Shown: positions 17,595 to 26,576, numbered from the stretch's first letter. The stretch: DNA of 64,000 nt from Massilia sp. Mn16-1_5 (GCF_004798585.1 NZ_PPXQ01000013.1:1-64000), one strand, 5' to 3'. Program-made: numbers and translations. The notes: a model not told the origin generated them from the sequence alone.

Positions 17595-18962
17595 TTAACG
17601 CATTCCCGGCATCATTCCTTTCATACCCCGCATCATTTTCATCAGGCCGCCGCCCTTCAGCTTCTTCATCATGGTCTGCATCTGGTCGTACTGGGTCAGC
17701 ATGCGATTGACTTCCTGCACCTGCACGCCGGCGCCGGCCGCGATGCGGCGCTTGCGGTTGGCCTTGATCAGTTCCGGCTTGGCACGCTCCTGCGGCGTCA
17801 TCGAATCGATGATGCCGCACATGCGCCGCACCTGCTTCTCGGCTTGGTCCATGTTGGCGCCGGCCGCCGCCTGCTGGAACTGCGCCGGCAGTTTATCGAG
17901 CAGGCCGGACATGCCGCCCATCTTCTTCATCTGCGTCAGCTGGGCCTTGAAGTCGTTCATGTCGAAGCGGCCGCCCGCCTTGATCTTGTTGGCCATGTCG
18001 GCCGCGGCCTTCTCGTCGACGCCTTTACGGGCTTCCTCGACCAGCGCCATGATGTCGCCCATGCCCAGTACGCGGCTGGCCATGCGGGTCGGATCGAAGG
18101 CTTCCAGGCCGTCCAGCTTTTCCGAGACGCCGGCGAACTTGATCGGTTTGCCGGTCACGTGGCGCACGGAGAGTGCCGCACCGCCGCGCGAATCGCCATC
18201 GAGCTTGGTCAGCACGATGCCGGTCAGCGGCAGCGCATCGTTGAAGGCCTTGGCGGTATTGATCGCATCCTGGCCCAGCATGGCGTCGACCACGAACAGG
18301 GTTTCGATCGGCTTTACCGCGCCGTGGACGGCGGCGATTTCCTGCATCATCGCTTCGTCGATACCGAGACGGCCGGCGGTGTCGATGATCAGGACGTCGT
18401 GGTAGTGCTTCTTCGCCCAGTCCAAGGCATTGAGGGCGATGTCGACCGGCTTGTCGGTCGAGTGGGAGGGGAAGAAGTCCGCGCCGACCTGCTTGGTCAC
18501 CGATTCGAGCTGGGCGATTGCGGCCGGACGATACACGTCGGCCGACACGGTCAGCACTTTTTTCTTCTTCTGCTCTTTCAGGTACTTGGCGAGCTTGCCG
18601 GTAGTGGTTGTTTTACCGACACCCTGCAAACCGGCCATCAGGATGATCGCGGGCGGCTGCTGCGCAAACGACAGCTGCGTCGCTTCCGGACCGAGGTCGG
18701 CGCCCATCAGGGCGGCCAGCTCGCGCTGCACCACGCCGACCAGGGCCTGGCCGGGGCTGAGCGAGCCGATGACTTCTTCGCCCAGCGCTTTTTCCTTGAC
18801 CTTGGCGATGAACTCGCGCACCGCCGGCAGCGCCACGTCGGCCTCCAGCAGGGCCAGGCGCACTTCGCGCAGCATCTCGGCGGTGTTCGCCTCGGTCAGG
18901 CGGGCCTCGCCGCGCATCGTCTTGACGACCTTGGCAAGGCGTTGGGTAAGGTTATCTAGCAT
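17595..18962 (-). CDS. ffh: signal recognition particle protein, SRP54 homologue
   Basis: A 455-residue GTPase. The NG domain has GLQGVGKTTTTGKLAKYL (G1), DTAGRLGIDEAMM (G3) and TKLDGDSRGGAAL (G4). The methionine-rich M domain from about residue 330 binds 4.5S RNA and signal sequences (MKKMGGMSGLLDKLP; PQERAKPELI; C-terminal MKKLKGGGLMKMMRGMKG). It directs inner-membrane proteins to FtsY and SecYEG. It is divergent from the ABC transporter. An AT-rich TATATATA lies just upstream of its start and could be part of its promoter. Confidence 0.96.
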   Translation of the reverse strand: MLDNLTQRLAKVVKTMRGEARLTEANTAEMLREVRLALLEADVALPAVREFIAKVKEKALGEEVIGSLSPGQALVGVVQRELAALMGADLGPEATQLSFAQQPPAIILMAGLQGVGKTTTTGKLAKYLKEQKKKKVLTVSADVYRPAAIAQLESVTKQVGADFFPSHSTDKPVDIALNALDWAKKHYHDVLIIDTAGRLGIDEAMMQEIAAVHGAVKPIETLFVVDAMLGQDAINTAKAFNDALPLTGIVLTKLDGDSRGGAALSVRHVTGKPIKFAGVSEKLDGLEAFDPTRMASRVLGMGDIMALVEEARKGVDEKAAADMANKIKAGGRFDMNDFKAQLTQMKKMGGMSGLLDKLPAQFQQAAAGANMDQAEKQVRRMCGIIDSMTPQERAKPELIKANRKRRIAAGAGVQVQEVNRMLTQYDQMQTMMKKLKGGGLMKMMRGMKGMMPGMR

Positions 18963-19165
18963 GTTCTACCTGACTATATATAAGACAGCATTCGGAATCC
19001 GCCATTTTACCCTGCGTACAGCTCGCCCGCCCGCCGATGCCGCTTGCATTACGTGAATTTTTGGGTGCGGTCCTGCTCCTTCTCAAAAACCGGGTTTGCT
19101 TTATCCGGCACATTCTGCACTCGCAGAGAAAAATTTCCGTGTGGAATTATTTTTGGAGGACAGGC

Positions 19166-20149
19166 ATGAGGAACGCAGTGGGCAAGATGGTGGGTAAAAC
19201 CCTGGTGGCGCTGGCCCTGGTGGTGACGGGCAGCGCCCAGGCCGATGACGTGGTCCGGCTCGGAAACCTGAAACTGGCGCATTTCGGCGCCGTCTCGTAT
19301 ATCAAGGAAATCGCGCCGCGCTGCGGCATCCGGGTCGAGGAAAAGATCTTCGCCAAGGGCCTGGACGTGATGCAGGCGATCATCGCCGGCGAACTCGACG
19401 TCGGCGCCACCGCCTCGGAAGCGGCAATCTCGGGCCGCGCCGGCGGCGCCCCGATCGTGGTCGTCGCCGGTTTCGCGCGCGGCGGTGCGCGCCTGGTGGC
19501 GCGGCCGGACCTGAAGCTGGCGAACGTCGCGCAGCTCAAGGGGAAAAAGGTCGGCGTCACCCGCGGCGCGATCCAGGAAGTGCTCTTGATGGCGGAACTG
19601 GCGCGCCACGGCCTGAGTGCCGACGCCATGCCCGGCAAGGACGTGCAGCTGGTGTATCTGCCCTTCGCCGACCTGAACGGCGCGCTGCTGAATAAACAGA
19701 TCGACGCCATGATGCAGTCCGAACCGCAGTCCTCGCAGGCGATCAACCGCGGCTTCGGTATGGAGGTGATGAAGCCCTACGGGACTGCGATCGGCGAACC
19801 GGTACGCACCATGGTCATGACCGAGCAGTTCTACCAAGGGCGCAAACCGGTTGCCGAAAAATTCATGCGCTGCTTCGTGCAGGCCACCAAAACCTTCATC
19901 GACGACAAGGCGCTGGCCTCGAAGTACGTGCGCGATGTCGTTTTTAAAGGCCAGATATCGGCGGACGATTTCGACGACGCCATCGCCAATTCTCCCTTCT
20001 CCTACGACATCACGCCCCAGCACATCCAGGCCACCACCGACATGATGGTCAAGACGGGCGTCGGCCGCATGCGCGCGCCGCCGCGGGCCCAGGACTGGGT
20101 GCGCACCGAGCTGCTGGCCGCGGCCAAGACCAGCCTGCAAATTAAATAA
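19166..20149 (+). CDS. ABC transporter substrate-binding protein (SsuA/NMT1-like)
   Basis: A 327-residue periplasmic binding protein with a signal peptide (GKTLVALALVVTGSAQA). The fold is of the nitrate/sulfonate/taurine or thiamine-precursor binding type: LDVMQAIIAGELDVGATASEAAI near residue 68 and QLKGKKVGVTRGAIQEVLL near 122 are characteristic. The start at 19166 has the strong ribosome-binding site TGGAGGA at 19154-19160. The substrate cannot be read from sequence. It heads an importer operon with a permease and an ATPase. Confidence 0.88.
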   Translation: MRNAVGKMVGKTLVALALVVTGSAQADDVVRLGNLKLAHFGAVSYIKEIAPRCGIRVEEKIFAKGLDVMQAIIAGELDVGATASEAAISGRAGGAPIVVVAGFARGGARLVARPDLKLANVAQLKGKKVGVTRGAIQEVLLMAELARHGLSADAMPGKDVQLVYLPFADLNGALLNKQIDAMMQSEPQSSQAINRGFGMEVMKPYGTAIGEPVRTMVMTEQFYQGRKPVAEKFMRCFVQATKTFIDDKALASKYVRDVVFKGQISADDFDDAIANSPFSYDITPQHIQATTDMMVKTGVGRMRAPPRAQDWVRTELLAAAKTSLQIK

Positions 20150-20158
20150 GGAGACGTC

Positions 20159-20977
20159 ATGGACAAACGGAACTGGCGTGAACTCGGTGTCGGCATGGTG
20201 GTGCCGATCCTGGCCATCGCGCTCTGGCAGTGGGTCGCCGTAGCGGGCCTGGTCAATCCCCAGGTGCTGCCGGCACCTGCGGCCGTATGGCGCAAGTGGG
20301 TCGAGTACCTGCTGCCGCTGCAGCCGCTGGCGGAGGAGGGCGGCTGGCTGGCCTGGGCGCTCTCTGGCGAACTGGTGGTCGATACGGCGGCCAGCCTGTA
20401 CCGCGTGGTGGTGGGCTTTGCCATCGGCGCCGGGCTGGCGCTGCCGCTCGGCCTGGGCATGGGCGCCAGCAGCTCGGTGTATGCCTGGTTCAATCCGCTG
20501 GTGCAGATCCTGCGCCCGATTCCGCCGATCGCCTACATCCCGCTGGCGATCCTGTGGTTCGGCCTGGGCGATCCGCCGGCCGTGTTCCTGATCGCGCTGG
20601 GCGCATTCTTCCCGGTGCTGATGAATACGATCGCCGGCGTGCGCCAGGTCGACGGCATTTATTTGCGCGCGGCCCGCAGCCTGGGCGCCGGGCCCGGCAC
20701 CGTTTTCTCGCGCGTGATCCTGCCGGCCGCCGTGCCCTACATCTTGTCGGGCGTACGCATCGGCATCGGCACCGCCTTCATCGTCGTGATCGTCTCGGAA
20801 ATGATCGCGGTGAACAGCGGCCTCGGTTACCGCATCCTCGAAGCGCGCGAGTACTTCTGGTCGGACAAGATCATCGCCGGCATGGTCAGCATCGGCATGC
20901 TGGGCCTGGCGATCGACATCGGCATGAACCGCCTGAACAACCATTTGCTGCGCTGGCACCGCGGCCTGGAGCATTGA
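20159..20977 (+). CDS. ABC transporter permease (SsuC/TauC-like)
   Basis: A 272-residue inner-membrane permease with about six hydrophobic segments. It has the BPD_transp_1 EAA-type loop AARSLGAGPGTVFSRVILP (about residues 175-194) that contacts the ATPase, and the PIPPIAYIPLAILWFGLG segment characteristic of nitrate/sulfonate/bicarbonate-type importers. It lies 9 bases after the binding protein and one base before the ATPase start. Confidence 0.9.
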   Translation: MDKRNWRELGVGMVVPILAIALWQWVAVAGLVNPQVLPAPAAVWRKWVEYLLPLQPLAEEGGWLAWALSGELVVDTAASLYRVVVGFAIGAGLALPLGLGMGASSSVYAWFNPLVQILRPIPPIAYIPLAILWFGLGDPPAVFLIALGAFFPVLMNTIAGVRQVDGIYLRAARSLGAGPGTVFSRVILPAAVPYILSGVRIGIGTAFIVVIVSEMIAVNSGLGYRILEAREYFWSDKIIAGMVSIGMLGLAIDIGMNRLNNHLLRWHRGLEH

Positions 20978-20978
20978 C

Positions 20979-21779
20979 ATGGACAAGGCAGCCCATATTC
21001 GCATCGACGGCGTCAATAAAACCTTCGTCAGCGGCCGCCGCCAGGTGGTGGCCCTGCAGGACATCCACCTCGACATCCCGCACGGCCAGTTCACTTGCCT
21101 GCTCGGCCCTTCGGGCTGCGGCAAGTCGACCCTGCTCAATGCCGTCGCCGGCTTTTCGCAGCCCAGCAGCGGCGCGATCACGGTCGATGGCGCGCCGGTG
21201 GTCGGGCCCGGGCCGGAGCGCGGCATGGTCTTCCAGGAGTACGCGCTGTTTCCCTGGATGACGGTCGAGCGCAACATCGCTTTCGGCCTCGAGATCGAGG
21301 GGCAGGACAAGGAGCGCATCGCCGCCACGGTCGAGCGGCTGTTGAACATGCTGGGACTGATCGAGTTTCGGGCACGCTATCCGAAAGACCTGTCCGGCGG
21401 CATGCGCCAGCGGGTGGCGATCGCGCGCGTGCTGGCGCTCGATTCGCCGGTCATGCTGATGGACGAGCCCTTCGGTGCCCTCGACGCGCTGACCCGGCGC
21501 AACCTGCAGGACGAGCTGCTGCGCATCTGGAGCGAGACGAACAAAACGATCTTGTTCGTCACCCACAGCATCGAGGAAGCGATCTATCTCGCCGACCGCA
21601 TCGTCGTAATGACTTACCGGCCGGGCACGGTCAAGCGCGACCTGATCGTCGATCTGCCGCGCCCGCGCGACCCGGCCGCGCCCGCGTTCAACGATTTGAA
21701 ACGCGAACTGGGTCATCTCGTCATGGAAGAGCAGCAGCGGCATCACCAGGCCGAGCGCCGCATGGCAATCGTCGACTGA
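20979..21779 (+). CDS. ABC transporter ATPase (SsuB/TauB-like)
   Basis: A 266-residue ATPase. Walker A is GPSGCGKST, the signature is LSGGMRQRVAIARVLA, Walker B is VMLMDEPFGALDALTR, and the switch His lies in FVTHSIEEAIYLADR. It completes the three-gene importer. No transcription regulator accompanies the operon. Confidence 0.92.
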   Translation: MDKAAHIRIDGVNKTFVSGRRQVVALQDIHLDIPHGQFTCLLGPSGCGKSTLLNAVAGFSQPSSGAITVDGAPVVGPGPERGMVFQEYALFPWMTVERNIAFGLEIEGQDKERIAATVERLLNMLGLIEFRARYPKDLSGGMRQRVAIARVLALDSPVMLMDEPFGALDALTRRNLQDELLRIWSETNKTILFVTHSIEEAIYLADRIVVMTYRPGTVKRDLIVDLPRPRDPAAPAFNDLKRELGHLVMEEQQRHHQAERRMAIVD

Positions 21780-21786
21780 AACGCCA

Positions 21787-21809
21787 GGCAGGCCGGGCCG
21801 GGGCCTGCC
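21787..21809 (+). terminator. GC-rich hairpin after the ABC operon
   Basis: GGCAGGCC (21787-21794) pairs with GGCCTGCC (21802-21809). No T run follows, so termination is uncertain. It stands between the ABC operon and the ccsA-like gene. Confidence 0.35.
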
Positions 21810-21841
21810 ACCCGCATGCCGCGATGGTGTAGACTCGCGCT

Positions 21842-22651
21842 ATGCAGAACACCCTCTTTTTAGCCGCGGCGATCCTGTACGCGGCCTGCGCCCTGTTGCC
21901 GTCGCGTCAGGGCGCCCTCATTTCCGGCGTCACCGCGCTGGCCTGGGCGGTGCACGGCGCGGCACTGTGGAGCGATGCGTTCGCACCGAACGGCCTGCGC
22001 ATCGGTTTCGCCATCATGCTCTCGGCCGCGCTGTGGGTGTCGGTGGCCGCCTATTGGATCGAGAACCGCAACTTCGCCCTCGACGGCCTGCGCCGCCTGG
22101 TGATGCCCTGCGCCTGCGCCGTGGCGCTGCTGCCGCTGGTCTTTCCGGGCGCGATCATGCCCTTGCAAAACCAGTCGAGCGCCTTCGGCTGGCACGTGGC
22201 GGTGGCGGTGCTGGCCTACAGCACGCTGACGATCGCCGCCTTCCACGCCGTGCTGATGGCCTTGCAGGAATCGCGCCTGCATGCGCGCGCGGTGCCGGCC
22301 GGCGGGACCTGGCTGGGCGGCGCCCTGGACCAGTTGCCGGCCCTGCTGACCATGGAAAAGCTGCTGTTTCGCCTGATCTGGATCGGCTTCGTCCTGCTCA
22401 GCCTTACCGTGCTGTCGGGCGTGGTGTTCTCGGAACAGCTGTTCGGCCGCGCCCTGCGCTGGGACCATAAAAACGTGTTCGCGCTGCTGTCCTGGATCCT
22501 GTTCGCGGCCCTGCTGGCCGGGCGCTACCTGCGCGGCTGGCGCGGCAAGACGGCGCTGCGTTTCACGCTGGCCGGCTTCGCCACCCTGGCGCTGGCCTAT
22601 GTCGGCAGCCGTTTTGTCCTTGAAGTCGTGCTCCACCGGGGAATTGCATGA
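21842..22651 (+). CDS. CcsA/YpjD-like cytochrome c assembly family membrane protein
   Basis: A 269-residue protein of the cytochrome c assembly family with about eight membrane segments. It corresponds to E. coli YpjD, a gene that sits next to ffh there and in many beta- and gammaproteobacteria. Possible haem-handling histidines lie in SAFGWHVAVAVLAY and FHAVLMALQE. Direct evidence for a role in cytochrome maturation is limited in this branch. Its stop overlaps the next start (ATGA, 22648-22651). Confidence 0.84.
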   Translation: MQNTLFLAAAILYAACALLPSRQGALISGVTALAWAVHGAALWSDAFAPNGLRIGFAIMLSAALWVSVAAYWIENRNFALDGLRRLVMPCACAVALLPLVFPGAIMPLQNQSSAFGWHVAVAVLAYSTLTIAAFHAVLMALQESRLHARAVPAGGTWLGGALDQLPALLTMEKLLFRLIWIGFVLLSLTVLSGVVFSEQLFGRALRWDHKNVFALLSWILFAALLAGRYLRGWRGKTALRFTLAGFATLALAYVGSRFVLEVVLHRGIA

Positions 22652-22908
22652 GCCGCATCGTATTCTGGATCGCCCTGCTGGCGCTGGTCTTCTTCGCCCT
22701 GCGCTCGAAACTGCGCGCGGCCCTGCGCAAGCAGGAGATGAACATGTCGGCACAACAGCAGCCGCAGCGGCCGCATGCTGCGCCGGCCATCGAGGACATG
22801 ACCAGCTGCGCCCAATGCGGCCTGCATTTCCCGGCTTCGGAAGCGCTGCACGCGGACGGGCGCGACTACTGCAGCCCGGCCCACCTGCCGGCTAACACCC
22901 GGCTTTGA
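22648..22908 (+). CDS. PP0621-family small zinc-ribbon-like membrane protein
   Basis: An 86-residue protein with one N-terminal membrane helix (IVFWIALLALVFFALRS). A cytosolic or periplasmic tail contains CAQCGLHFPASEALHADGRD followed by YCSPAH, so three Cys and one or two His could bind zinc. It matches the PP0621 family, usually placed between the CcsA-like gene and pilS in beta-proteobacteria. The function is unknown. Both ends overlap their neighbours by four bases. Confidence 0.8.
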   Translation: MSRIVFWIALLALVFFALRSKLRAALRKQEMNMSAQQQPQRPHAAPAIEDMTSCAQCGLHFPASEALHADGRDYCSPAHLPANTRL

Positions 22909-24629
22909 AGACCGGCTGGCAGGTGTTGTCCACGCACTCGCGCGCGACCTTCTGGCGCTCGCTGGGGGCGCTGACCGTCACGCGCATCGTGATCGCGCTG
23001 GTGCTGATGCTCTATCTGGCCTTCGACGTGCGCGACGGCGGCGCCCAGGCCTCGCCCGCGTATGCGCGCATCTGCTTTTTCTATTTAGGCGCCGCCCTCG
23101 TGTTCGGGGCACTGACCCTGTCCTGGCGCCGCCGATTCGCGGTCCAGCTGACCAGCCAGATCGCCGTCGACCTGGCCATCATCTCGCTGCTCTACCTGGC
23201 CGCCGGCGGCGTACGCAGCGGCCTGGGCATCCTGTATCTGTTCCCGCTGGCGGGCGCGGCGATCCTGGCGCCGCTGGTGCCGGCCCTGTTCTCGGCGGCG
23301 CTGGCGACCCTGTTCGTCCTGTTCGAGGCGACCTGGCAGCTGTTCACACGCGAGGGCGAACCGGCCCTGATGCAGGCGGGGATGTACGGCATCGCCTTTT
23401 TCTCCGTCGTCTGGCTGGTCAACCGGCTGGCGGCGCGCCTGATCGGGCAGGAAGAGCTGGCGGCCCAGCGCGGCGCCGACCTGCAGGTGCAGCAAGCGAT
23501 CAACGAGATCGTGATCGCCGACGTCGGCGACGGCGTGCTGGTGGTCGGGACCGACGGCCGCATCCACACGGCCAATCCGGCGGCGCGGCGCATGCTCGGC
23601 ATGGAAGCGGCAGCCGGCCTGCAGCTGGACGCGCTGCCCGGACTGGAGCCGGTGGCGCAGGCCTTCGCGGCCTGGATGGGAACGGCGGCGACGCCGGCCC
23701 TGGCCGCCGTCGAGCCGGTATCCGGGGAGGCGGGGCCGGACGAAGCCTGGGTCATATTAAAACCCTATCAGGAGACGGCGGTGGGAGAGGCCGGCCCGCG
23801 CGCGCGGCGCGACCAGCCGGCCCACCTGAAGCTGCGCTTTGCCAGCGTCGCCGCCGGCGGCGGGGCTCCGGCGCGCAGCGTGATCTTCCTGCAGGACGTC
23901 AGCGCCATCGAAAACCAGGCGCAGCAACTCAAGTTGGCGTCGATGGGCCGCCTGACGGCCAGCATCGCGCACGAGGTGAGGAACCCCTTGTCGGCGATCG
24001 GCCACGCCACGGCCCTGCTGGCGGAGGATCTGCACGGCAAGGCCGAGGTGCGGCTGCTCAAGATCATCGGCGACAACGTGGCGCGTGTGAACCGCATGGT
24101 CGAGGATATCCTGCAGCTCTCGCGCAAGGCCCAGCCGTATGCGGAACCGGTGCAGCTGGCGCCGTTCCTGCTAGAGTTAAAAACCGAGTTCTGCGAGACC
24201 CATGGCTTGCCGGAGGAGATGGTCTGGCTGGGCGGGGCAGGGGCGATCGAAGTGCGCTTCGACGCCCTGCATTTGCGCGAGGTGCTGGTGAACTTGCTGG
24301 GCAATGCGATCCGCTACGCCAGCCGCCAGCCGGCCAGCATCCGCATCTGGCCCGAGCTCGACGCCTTCGGCACGCTGGAACTGCACGTCCAGGACGACGG
24401 CCCCGGCATCACGCCGGAAGTGCGCGCCCACCTGTTCGAACCGTTCTATACGACCTCGAGCAAGGGCACAGGCCTGGGCCTGTACCTGGCGCGCGAGCTG
24501 TGTCTGAACAATGGCGCTAAACTGGATTACGAATCGCGATTCGATACGAGCGCGCTCGGCCCGCGCAAGGCCAGCGGCCGTTTCGTCATCACCTTCGCCC
24601 AGCCGCAGGCGGCGGGCAGCAGCGTTTAA
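22905..24629 (+). CDS. pilS: PilS sensor histidine kinase
   Basis: A 574-residue kinase. About six membrane segments occupy residues 15-185, then a PAS domain (about 200-340), then the kinase core with H-box SMGRLTASIAHEVRNP (phospho-acceptor H356), N-box LVNLLGNAIRYASRQ and G boxes DDGPGI and GTGLGLYLAREL. PilS with PilR controls pilin (pilA) transcription through sigma-54. The start codon is probably TTG at 22905, overlapping the previous stop; GTG at 22923 is an alternative. It pairs with pilR immediately downstream. Confidence 0.92.
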   Translation: MKTGWQVLSTHSRATFWRSLGALTVTRIVIALVLMLYLAFDVRDGGAQASPAYARICFFYLGAALVFGALTLSWRRRFAVQLTSQIAVDLAIISLLYLAAGGVRSGLGILYLFPLAGAAILAPLVPALFSAALATLFVLFEATWQLFTREGEPALMQAGMYGIAFFSVVWLVNRLAARLIGQEELAAQRGADLQVQQAINEIVIADVGDGVLVVGTDGRIHTANPAARRMLGMEAAAGLQLDALPGLEPVAQAFAAWMGTAATPALAAVEPVSGEAGPDEAWVILKPYQETAVGEAGPRARRDQPAHLKLRFASVAAGGGAPARSVIFLQDVSAIENQAQQLKLASMGRLTASIAHEVRNPLSAIGHATALLAEDLHGKAEVRLLKIIGDNVARVNRMVEDILQLSRKAQPYAEPVQLAPFLLELKTEFCETHGLPEEMVWLGGAGAIEVRFDALHLREVLVNLLGNAIRYASRQPASIRIWPELDAFGTLELHVQDDGPGITPEVRAHLFEPFYTTSSKGTGLGLYLARELCLNNGAKLDYESRFDTSALGPRKASGRFVITFAQPQAAGSSV

Positions 24630-24642
24630 TATAGAGGAGTCC

Positions 24643-26082
24643 ATGGCTTCACCCCGCATCCTGGTCGTCGACGACGAAGCCGACCTGCGCGAACTGCTGG
24701 AGATCACGCTCCTGAAAATGGGGTTGGACGTCGATTGCGCGGCCACTTTGCGCGAAGCGCGCCGCCTGGCCGGCGACAACGCGTATCAGCTGATCCTGAC
24801 CGACATGCGCCTGCCCGACGGCCTCGGGCTGGAACTGGTGCGCGAAGTCGCGAGCAGCAGCAAGACCCCGATCGCCGTCATCACGGCCTTCGGCAGCGCC
24901 GAGAACGCGGTGGTGGCATTGAAGGCCGGCGCCTTCGACTACGTCTCCAAGCCCGTCGTGCTGGACGAGTTGCGCGTGATGGTGCGCTCGGCGCTGAAGC
25001 TGTCCGAAACGCCGTCCGAAGCCGCGCAGGGCGATGGCTCGACCGGCTCGCGCCTGATCGGCAATTCGCAGGCGATGCAGGCTTTGCGCGCCCAGATCGG
25101 CAAATTGGCGCGCTCGATGGCGCCGATCGCGATCACCGGCGAATCCGGCGCCGGCAAGGAACTGGCCGCGCGCGAGATCCACGCCCAGAGTTCGCGCGCG
25201 TCGAAACCTTTCGTGGCCGTGAACTGCGGCGCGATCCCGGAAAACCTGATGGAGTCCGAATTCTTCGGCCACCGCAAGGGTGCCTTTACGGGCGCGGGGG
25301 AGGAGCGCGACGGCTTCTTCCAGGCCGCGAACGGCGGCACCCTGATGCTGGACGAGGTGGCCGATTTGCCGCTGGCGATGCAGGTGAAGCTGCTGCGCGC
25401 GATCCAGGAGCGGCGCGTGCGCAAGATCGGCGCCACCGCCGAGGAACCGGTGGACGTGCGCATCATCAGCGCCACCCACAAGGATCTGGCGAAATGCGTC
25501 GAGACCGGGGTCTTCCGCCAGGACTTGTTCTACCGCCTGAACGTGATCGAACTGGCGCTGCCGCCGCTGCGCGAGCGGCTCGACGATCTGCCCGTACTGG
25601 CGAACGCCATCCTGGCGCGCCTGGCCGGGCCTGGCGGCGCCTCGCTCGGACCGGGCGTACTGGATGCCCTGCGCGCGTATTCCTTCCCGGGCAATGTGCG
25701 CGAACTGGAAAACGTGCTGGAGCGGGCGCTGGCCTTTGCCAACGACGGCGTGATCCAGGTCGAGGATTTGTCCTTGAAGGCGGCACGGGTGGCGGAGACG
25801 GCGCGTGTGGAGCCGCCGGTCGTGGCGACACCGCCGACGCCGGCCGCCGCGCCACCGATGCCCGCAGCGGCACCGGTCGCGCCTGAAGCGACACCGCTCG
25901 GCCCCGCTTCGCTGCCGATCGACCTGCCGGCCTACCTGGAGCAGGTCGAACGCGACATCATCCAGCGCGCATTGCAGCAGACCCAGTTCAACCGCACCCG
26001 CACCGCGAGCCTGCTCGGCATCAGCGTACGGCAGCTGCGTTACCAGATGCAAAAACTCGACATCCAGGCTCCGGAGAATTGA
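24643..26082 (+). CDS. pilR: PilR sigma-54-dependent response regulator
   Basis: A 479-residue NtrC-type activator. The receiver domain has phosphorylation site D54. The AAA+ domain has Walker A GESGAGKE and the sigma-54 contact GAFTGA, with Walker B LMLDEVADL. A Pro/Ala-rich linker (about 395-430) leads to a Fis-type helix-turn-helix (FNRTRTASLLGISVRQLRYQ). It activates pilin transcription in response to PilS. The start at 24643 is set by GAGGAG at 24634-24639 and by the canonical receiver start. Confidence 0.94.
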   Translation: MASPRILVVDDEADLRELLEITLLKMGLDVDCAATLREARRLAGDNAYQLILTDMRLPDGLGLELVREVASSSKTPIAVITAFGSAENAVVALKAGAFDYVSKPVVLDELRVMVRSALKLSETPSEAAQGDGSTGSRLIGNSQAMQALRAQIGKLARSMAPIAITGESGAGKELAAREIHAQSSRASKPFVAVNCGAIPENLMESEFFGHRKGAFTGAGEERDGFFQAANGGTLMLDEVADLPLAMQVKLLRAIQERRVRKIGATAEEPVDVRIISATHKDLAKCVETGVFRQDLFYRLNVIELALPPLRERLDDLPVLANAILARLAGPGGASLGPGVLDALRAYSFPGNVRELENVLERALAFANDGVIQVEDLSLKAARVAETARVEPPVVATPPTPAAAPPMPAAAPVAPEATPLGPASLPIDLPAYLEQVERDIIQRALQQTQFNRTRTASLLGISVRQLRYQMQKLDIQAPEN

Positions 26083-26084
26083 AC

Positions 26085-26255
26085 ATGCCGAAACTCTTAC
26101 GTTATGCCGCCCTCGCGATCGCCCTGATCGCGACCTTCATGTGGATGCGCCACGAAAAAGCCGCCGACGCCTGCCGCAAGTCGGGCGGGCAGTGGGATGC
26201 CGGCACGAATGCCTGCGTGCCCGCACCGGCACCTGCGCCGGCCGCCACGACCTGA
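26085..26255 (+). CDS. 56-residue single-pass membrane peptide
   Basis: Two bases separate this ATG from the pilR stop. The product has a membrane helix (residues about 5-20, YAALAIALIATFMW), then a soluble tail holding two cysteines 14 apart (C30, C44) in ACRKSGGQWDAGTNACV and a Pro/Ala tail. The spaced cysteines and export-like topology suggest a periplasmic disulfide. The tight spacing suggests co-translation with pilR. I do not recognise a family. Confidence 0.65.
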   Translation: MPKLLRYAALAIALIATFMWMRHEKAADACRKSGGQWDAGTNACVPAPAPAPAATT

Positions 26256-26475
26256 GTTTGTGTCATCTCAACCCCGGTCTTGTCAAAAAGCGTTGCCTTT
26301 TCGCCAGTGCAAAATGGTGCGCCTTGCACTCCGATTGGGCAGGGCCACGGCTGGCTGATCAAGCCTTGAGCAGCAGGTTAGTGCTCGCTTACCGGCGACG
26401 GCGCATTCGATGTCCAGCGGCGGGAAGTCAAGAGTTCGGGTCGTAAAAAACACCCGGATTTGAAAATTTATTCAC
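26256..26475. other. non-coding interval upstream of the nrdA promoter
   Basis: No gene is supported in these 220 bases. AGTGCAA and TTGCACT form a seven-base dyad at about 26310-26335. Nothing else is recognisable. Confidence 0.5.
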
Positions 26476-26505
26476 TTGCGACTTGCGGCGGCCAAGTACT
26501 ACAAT
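26476..26505 (+). promoter_or_regulatory. nrdAB promoter
   Basis: TTGCGA (26476-26481) and TACAAT (26500-26505) are separated by 18 bases, giving a start near 26512 and a leader of about 258 nt. The -10 is embedded in the first NrdR-type box, as expected for repression. Confidence 0.6.
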
Positions 26506-26541
26506 TAGTCCATTGTCAAACCACGGCACTAGATCTAGTGG
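26496..26541. promoter_or_regulatory. tandem NrdR boxes
   Basis: GTACTACAATTAGTCC (26496-26511) and GCACTAGATCTAGTGG (26526-26541) both fit the NrdR-box pattern acaCwAtATaTwGtgt at its core C/A/A/T/G positions. The second contains a perfect 14-base palindrome. Their starts are 30 bases apart, close to three helical turns, as is usual for paired NrdR boxes. NrdR is the ATP/dATP-sensing repressor of ribonucleotide reductase genes. Confidence 0.7.
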
Positions 26542-26576
26542 TAGCGGACTCAAGCATCAAAGATATTTGTGTAGCA

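Noticed and set aside
19049..21349. 766-codon open frame opposite the ABC operon on the minus strand
   Set aside because: Antisense shadow of three well-supported genes; its product is a His/Gln/Arg-rich string with no motif.
26300..26345. TGGTGCGCCTTGCA, resembling a sigma-54 promoter downstream of pilR
   Set aside because: The GG and GC elements are two bases too close for sigma-54, and no gene starts at a suitable distance.
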